Assembly: GCA_045586185.1 (NCBI GenBank)
Contig: JAZMZV010000028.1
Coordinates: forward strand, 1 to 10,427
DNA from: RUG11551 sp045586185
GTDB taxonomy: Bacteria > Planctomycetota > Planctomycetia > Pirellulales > Thermoguttaceae
Direction: 5' to 3'
DNA: 10,427 bases
The notes under the pieces were generated by a model. That model was not told the DNA's origin. It was given only the letters and a program-made list of their open reading frames with translations, and ran no database searches. The number at the start of each line of letters is the position of its first letter. Position 1 is the stretch's first letter. A program made the translations under genes and the position numbers. This document shows, one piece after another, positions 1 through 6,100 of this stretch.

Positions 1-103
1 TTGAGGGATAATTGTATATAACTGAATATTCCGAAAAGAACGACTATATATATTAACTTTGAAGACGTTTTAAAAAAATGTCGATGTTCAAAGCAACATT
101 AAA
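1..103 (+). other. AT-rich leader upstream of the synthase gene
   Basis: This stretch is strongly A/T-rich (for example the TA-alternating run at about 45-52) compared with the coding DNA that follows, as expected for a promoter/5' leader. No -35/-10 pair with conventional 16-18 base spacing is convincing. There is no purine-rich Shine-Dalgarno sequence in the 20 bases before the ATG at 104. In the synthase frame the nearest upstream stop is TAA at 71-73, with no other ATG between it and 104. The leader therefore fixes the start but does not reveal how the gene is regulated. Any upstream gene lies outside the window. Confidence 0.45.
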
Positions 104-3100
104 ATGAATTATCCGAACGAATCACTGGCGATAATTGGAGCGCATTGTTGCGTGCCCGGAGCTTTTTCACCCGAAGAGTTGTGGAATAATCTTTCTCAAG
201 GGAAAGTTACGGTTACGAATATATCTGAATCGCGTTATCCCTTCAACATTTTTAAGTCTGATCAAAGTGGAATTTGGGGTAGAAGCAATAACAATCTATG
301 CAGCGTAGTAGATATCGCAGAATTTAACAGCCGGTATAAGCCCGACTTTATCAAAGAACTTCTCGCTAACGGCGTCTCTCCAGAAAACATTCCAGACGAA
401 ACCGGTACGTTGTTGACGTCTTTTACGGCGTACAGCGCCATAAAGAGCGCCGGGTACAATCCGTTTAATCTGCCTCGCGTTCCGTTTAGCGTTTATACCG
501 GGATGGTTCGGCTTTCAGACGGTATTACGAATAACATTATTCGACAGGCGACGCCGTTGTGGCTTCAAATTCTTGAACAGTCGTCGGGCTTGTCGAAGGA
601 AGTATTAGATTCAATCAGTCAGGATTTTGAAAACTATCTAAGCAAAGAAGACGAAACTCTTGAACCGTATTTCCATAAAACGGATAAGAAGTATTCTCAT
701 TTAGTCACCCGAAAAATCCAAAGTCTTTTTAAGCTCAACGGTCAGGGCTTTTCATTTGACGATGCGTGTTCCTCTTCGGTGGCTGCGCTTTATTTAGCCC
801 AGTTGTTTTTTGCTCATCATCCTGAAGGTATGGCGTTGTGCGGCGGCTTTTCTCTGATCTGCCGAGGGAGCGTGAACCTGTTCAGCCAAAACAAGGCGGG
901 TTCAGATATTGGGTCTATGCCTTTTGACGAACGCGCAAACGGCTTGATTCAGGGCGAGGGCTGTGCGTATTTGCTGGTTCGACCTCTGTCAGCCGCGTTG
1001 AAAGCCGGGGACAAGATTTTGGGCGTTGTTCGCGGCGTTGGCGTTTCCTGCGACGGGAAAGGCAAAGGACATTGGGCGCCGTGCGTTGAGGGACAAAATC
1101 TGGCGATTTCCCGAGCGTGGGCGTCGGCGAATTTGAACGAATCGGAATCTCCCGACCTGATTGAAGCGCATGCAACCAGTACGCGACTGGGCGACGCTAC
1201 TGAACTGGAAGCGGTCGACGCGTTTCTCAAGCAGAATCGTATTACAAAGCCGGTTCCGATTACCAGCGTCAAAGCCAATATTGGGCATCTGCTTGAGGCG
1301 GCAGGCGCGACGAGCATCATCAAAGTGATGAAGGCGTTTCGCAATCAGATTATTCTTCCGCAAACGTCATTCCAGGAGCCGACGTCAAAATTCGACTGGA
1401 ACAATTCTCCGTTATACGTTCAACAGGAAGTCAAAAGCTGGGCCGTCTCTCAGGACAAAAAACGTCTGGCGATGGTCAACGCCTACGGGGTTGGCGGACT
1501 CAATGCGTCTGTTGTTTTGGAAGGACCGGAATTCGCAGAAGCGACAAATAAAGAAACAGAACACGCTCCTGCGGCGCCGGAAGCGATTGCCGTTGTCGGA
1601 ATTGGCTGTATAGCTCCCGGCGCGTTTGATTCCAAAGAGTTCAGAAGAATCGTCAAGCAGGGCGAAAGCGTCATGACGGCAGTTCCGGAAGAGCGCGGCG
1701 ATTTGATGTTGACCAAGTCTGAATTTGAAGAATTGTCACAACGCGGCGTCAAGGCGGGGTTTGTCAACAATTATCAATACGACTGGAAGCGGCACAACAT
1801 TCCGCCCAAGCAGATAAAGTTTGGACATGTGCTGAATTACTGGTATTTGGGCGCTGTTGATCAGGCAATTGACGACGCTGGAATGCCGCAGAATATCAAA
1901 CAGTCCAACGCTCAGCCGGAACGCTGGGATCGTTCCAAAACGGCAGTTGTTGCAGGATGCCGATCCTGTACAGACTATTGGCTGTTTATGAATGCTGGTA
2001 TAACGCTTGCGGAATTTGAACATTCCGTTCGTTCGTCTTTTACAAAATCAGGCATGGATTTGTCAAAAGCAGACGACGTTATTAAAAAGTTTCATAAAGA
2101 TTTTACTGACAAATTCCATCTTGATGAAGACTCAACCGGCGGAACGACGATAAGTACATTTGGTTCTAAAATTGCTAAATCGTACGATATTTCGGGCCCC
2201 ATCTTTTCGCTCGACGGCGGACACAGCGCTTCTTTGACAGCGTTGTCAGCGGCGTACAATTTGCTGCAGGACGCTCGAATTGACAGAGCTATCTGCGTCT
2301 GCGGCGACCGTACGCAAGGACCGTCTCTTCACGCCATGCTCCGCAGCAAAGACGCTTCCGTTACGCCTCCGGCAGAAGGCGCAGTCGCGTTTGTTCTTAA
2401 GCGGGCGGAAGACGCTCTGAAAAACGGCGACAAGATTTACGCGATTATTCCAAGGATTGAAATGGAATCTTCTGACGTTCAAATTCAGGATAATTTGGAC
2501 TATGCGTCGACAATGACGATTCGTTCTTCTTCCTCAAAGGAGACAAGCTCCATCGACGAATCCTTAACCAAAACGTTTGGCGATTTCGGTCCGGCAAAAG
2601 GCATGATGGCTCTTGCCAACGTTTTGCTCGAAATTCAAGAGAAAAATCAGGTCGCCGCGGCGGCTTGGCAAATTCAACATAAAGACAGTGAAGGGATTAC
2701 TATTACCATGGATATAGAAAACGTTGCGTCGTATCGGGAAAAAGGGGAGAAACGAAGCGACATGGCGCCTGATGTAACAAAGACGGCTGAGACGTCGGCT
2801 GAAAAGCGGGAGTCGAGCGTTTCAACTCCCGCTCCTGGTCTGTTACGCAAGTCGGGCGCTCGCGTTGCCTTCCTCTTTGCAGGGCAGGGCGCGCAATATC
2901 CCAACATGATGAGCGGCATGACCGAACTGCCGGGCGCAAAGGAAATTATCGAGGAGCTTGACGATTATCTAACGACAGTAGGTTTGCCGAATTTCCAAAC
3001 CGTGTTGCAGACCGAAGGGAACATGCTGGGTAAAGATACGTTTAGAACCCAGCTGTCTTTGCTCATAGCGGATACGTTTATCTATAGTCTGTATTTGTCT

Positions 3101-6100
3101 CAAGGCGTTCGTCCTGACGTTGTCATGGGACATTCCTACGGCGAATACCCCGCCATGGCGGCGTCTGGCGTTTGGCATTTCCAGGCGGCGGCTTTGGCGA
3201 CGGAAATTCGCTGCCAGGCGATTGAAAGCGCTTTAGCGGAATTTACCGCCAAACGAACCAGAACGGCGATGCTGTCAACCAACGCGTCAGAAGACCAGAT
3301 CGTTGAAGGAATGGCGACCATTCCGGACGCTGCGACTACGATTTTCGTTTCCAACCGCAACGCGCCTACCCAGACGATTATTGCCGGTACGTACGATTCC
3401 ATTAAAAAGATGGAGGCGTATTTGCTTTCGTGCCAGCGTCTGGCGTTGATTCTGCCGGTTCCCGCCGCGTTCCATTCCCCGTTGATGACAGGCGTCTGCA
3501 AGCCGTTTGCAGAAGCTCTTAAGCCGCTTACGTTTGATTTGCCGAACGGGCTGCTTCTGAGTTCTGTTACAAGCTCGTTTGAGTCTGATCCGGACGTTTT
3601 CCGCAGCAATCTGATTGAACAAATGACGAAGCCTGTCGATTTTATCACGATGATTCGCAAGGCGTATAACGTCGGCTGCCGGCATTTTGTCGAGATTGGT
3701 CCGAAAAAGATTCTTACCAATCTTGCCAGGCAGATTCTGTCGGACTGCTCCGATGTTACGTTCTATATTTCCGACAACAGCAAAGGCGGCGACCCGGAAA
3801 AATTCCTGGAAGTCTGCAATCAGCTCCGGAATATTCAGGACGTTCAGGCTCCGGTCAAGAAACTGGTTGTCGAGACGCGAATTGAGAAAGACGATTCGCG
3901 AATCGAGAGAAGAGACGCAGCGCCGTTACAGGCTGCGCCGCAGTCTACGCTCCCGGCGTCGAGCTATTCGATCAGCATTTGCCGTCAGTCCGGAACCCCC
4001 TACGAAATGGGACTTCAGTACGGAAAACAGTACGCCCAGGAACTGCGGGCAATGGTTCGACGTTACGTTGATATTGTCGGACACGCAACAGAAAAGCTCT
4101 TGCCGCCGTCGCCCGCGATGGACAAAGAGTCGTTGACAACCCGTTTCGGAGAAGACGGTTATGAAGAGATGCGCGGCGTCGCTGACGGAGCGGGAATTCC
4201 GCTCGAAGCGCTCGTTCGTCATAATATATGCCTTTTCCCGACGATGGATACGTCCGAACAGAGAAAGATTTCTAATACAGGAAAAACAATTCCTGCCAGT
4301 ACAATAAAGATGGATTCTGACAGCACAATAAAAATGAGTTTTGAACCCTTGGGACGCGTTGCCAGCGGCTGCGTTCAGTTTGCCGGCACGACTCCGAACG
4401 GAACTTTTATTCACGGCTGCAATATCGATTTGCCGTTTAAGAGAATTGTACCGGACAGCGTTCAGGTTCAAGTTCAGGTTCGTCAGCCAATCAACCGGAT
4501 TTCTCACTGCTTCGTTGGCGTAACGGGAATGCTAGGAACAATCGGCGGAATCAATTCCAAAGGGTTGTGCGTTACCAGCTGTACAATGCTGGATTACCCA
4601 ACGCAGTTCCAGGTGAAGCCGGAATCCATGGAACATTCGACGTTGATCGAACGGATTCTTTCTGAATGCTCCAACATTGACCAGGCGTTGAAGCTCATTT
4701 ACAAAAACGGCGCTATTGGCGGCTGGACTATCGGCTTGACGGAAGGCGCGACAGGAGCTATCGCCCAGATTGAATACTGCGACAAAATGGTCGTTCATCG
4801 CGACGCTATGGATTTCCTCGCCCAGGCAAACCATTCTCAGCTGTTGGTCAAAGAACGTCCAGAACGTGGCGTTGAAGTTCCGGAACACTCCAAAATTCGC
4901 GAAACGCGGCTGCTTCAAATTCTTACCAATGACGGCTCTGAAAAAACATTGGCGGTAGACGCATTGACGGCGTTTGCCGCTTTGCGGGACGTCAAACTTC
5001 CCAATCAGAGCGAAAAGCCGCTGCCAGGCGCGTTCAGAACTATCAATATGCTTCATCGGGTTGACAACGTCTGTTCCTGGATGTTTAACCATACCGCTCA
5101 AACGCTGATGGTGGCTTCTACGCCGGATATTTACGTTTCCGAAGACGACAAGGCTCTCTGGAACGAGATCCCGATTCGAGATCTGCTGCCGGATTACGAC
5201 GCTCAAGCGGAAAGCAAACCGCTCAGCGCTGCGACCAAAGTTCCGGTTGTAGAAAAGCCCGTTGAGCCCAAAGCGGTAAAGACGAAGTCGTTTACCGTTT
5301 CGGAAATCGCCCGATTTACCCCGGCTCAATTCTATGACAAGATCAAGCAGGCGACGCCCGATATTGAGAAGTCTGTTACAACCCGATATATTGAATGTCT
5401 GGTTGAAGCTCCGGATTTGCCCGAGGCGTCTGCGCTTACCGGCAGAACGCTGATTATCGGTTCCGAAAAGAACCCGGTCGCGATGGAACTGGTTCGACAG
5501 TTGAAGCCCGTTTCCAGCGACGTTGTCGTTTTCGACCTGTGCGACAATAACGGAGGTAAATCTGAAGAAACGATTGCTGCGGAAATTGACGCGCTGTGGA
5601 AGCAGTCTCCGATTTACAACATTTTTGTCGTTCCGAGCTGGGACAATGAGTCGTCGTACAAGTTTACGAAGTCAGACTGGACGCAAATGGAAAATACGAC
5701 GATTCTGCCGTTGTATTTGACTCTGCGTGAGATTTACCGCTGCGCCAACGCTCAAAAGGAAGTTGGAAAGCTTCGTCTGGCGGCTGGCGTTCGACTTGGC
5801 GGCGACGGCGGCTTTGCCGGCTATTCCGTTCGCGTTGAAGGCGGCGCGATTGCCGGGTTGGTTCACAATCTTCACGTTGAAAACATGGCTACGTTCGGTT
5901 CCAACACCTGTTTCAAGGCGGTGGACTTCTCGCTCAAATCGACGTCCGAATTCATTGCGAAATCCCTTATTAAAGAACTCGCTCATTTTGAATCCCATTT
6001 TGACGTCTGCTATCAGTCCGAAAAACGCTATATTCTGACGATGTTTCCGGAAGCCGTTCCGGCGTCTGCCGTCAAAGCCGCTCCGGCGTCAGATACTGAG

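Noticed and set aside
13..50. TTGTAT ... TATATA as a sigma70-type promoter
   Set aside because: The spacing is about 26 bases, well outside the usual 16-18, and the surrounding sequence is so A/T-rich that such hexamers occur by chance.
3824..3961. Possible ACP in the linker after AT
   Set aside because: The segment is charged and Ala/Pro-rich (KKDD-like and APLQAAPQ stretches) with no GxDS motif or helical ACP pattern.
3687..4136. + strand open frame in another register inside the synthase
   Set aside because: Extremely Arg-rich translation inside the AT/C45 linker, with no ribosome-binding site and no homology pattern.
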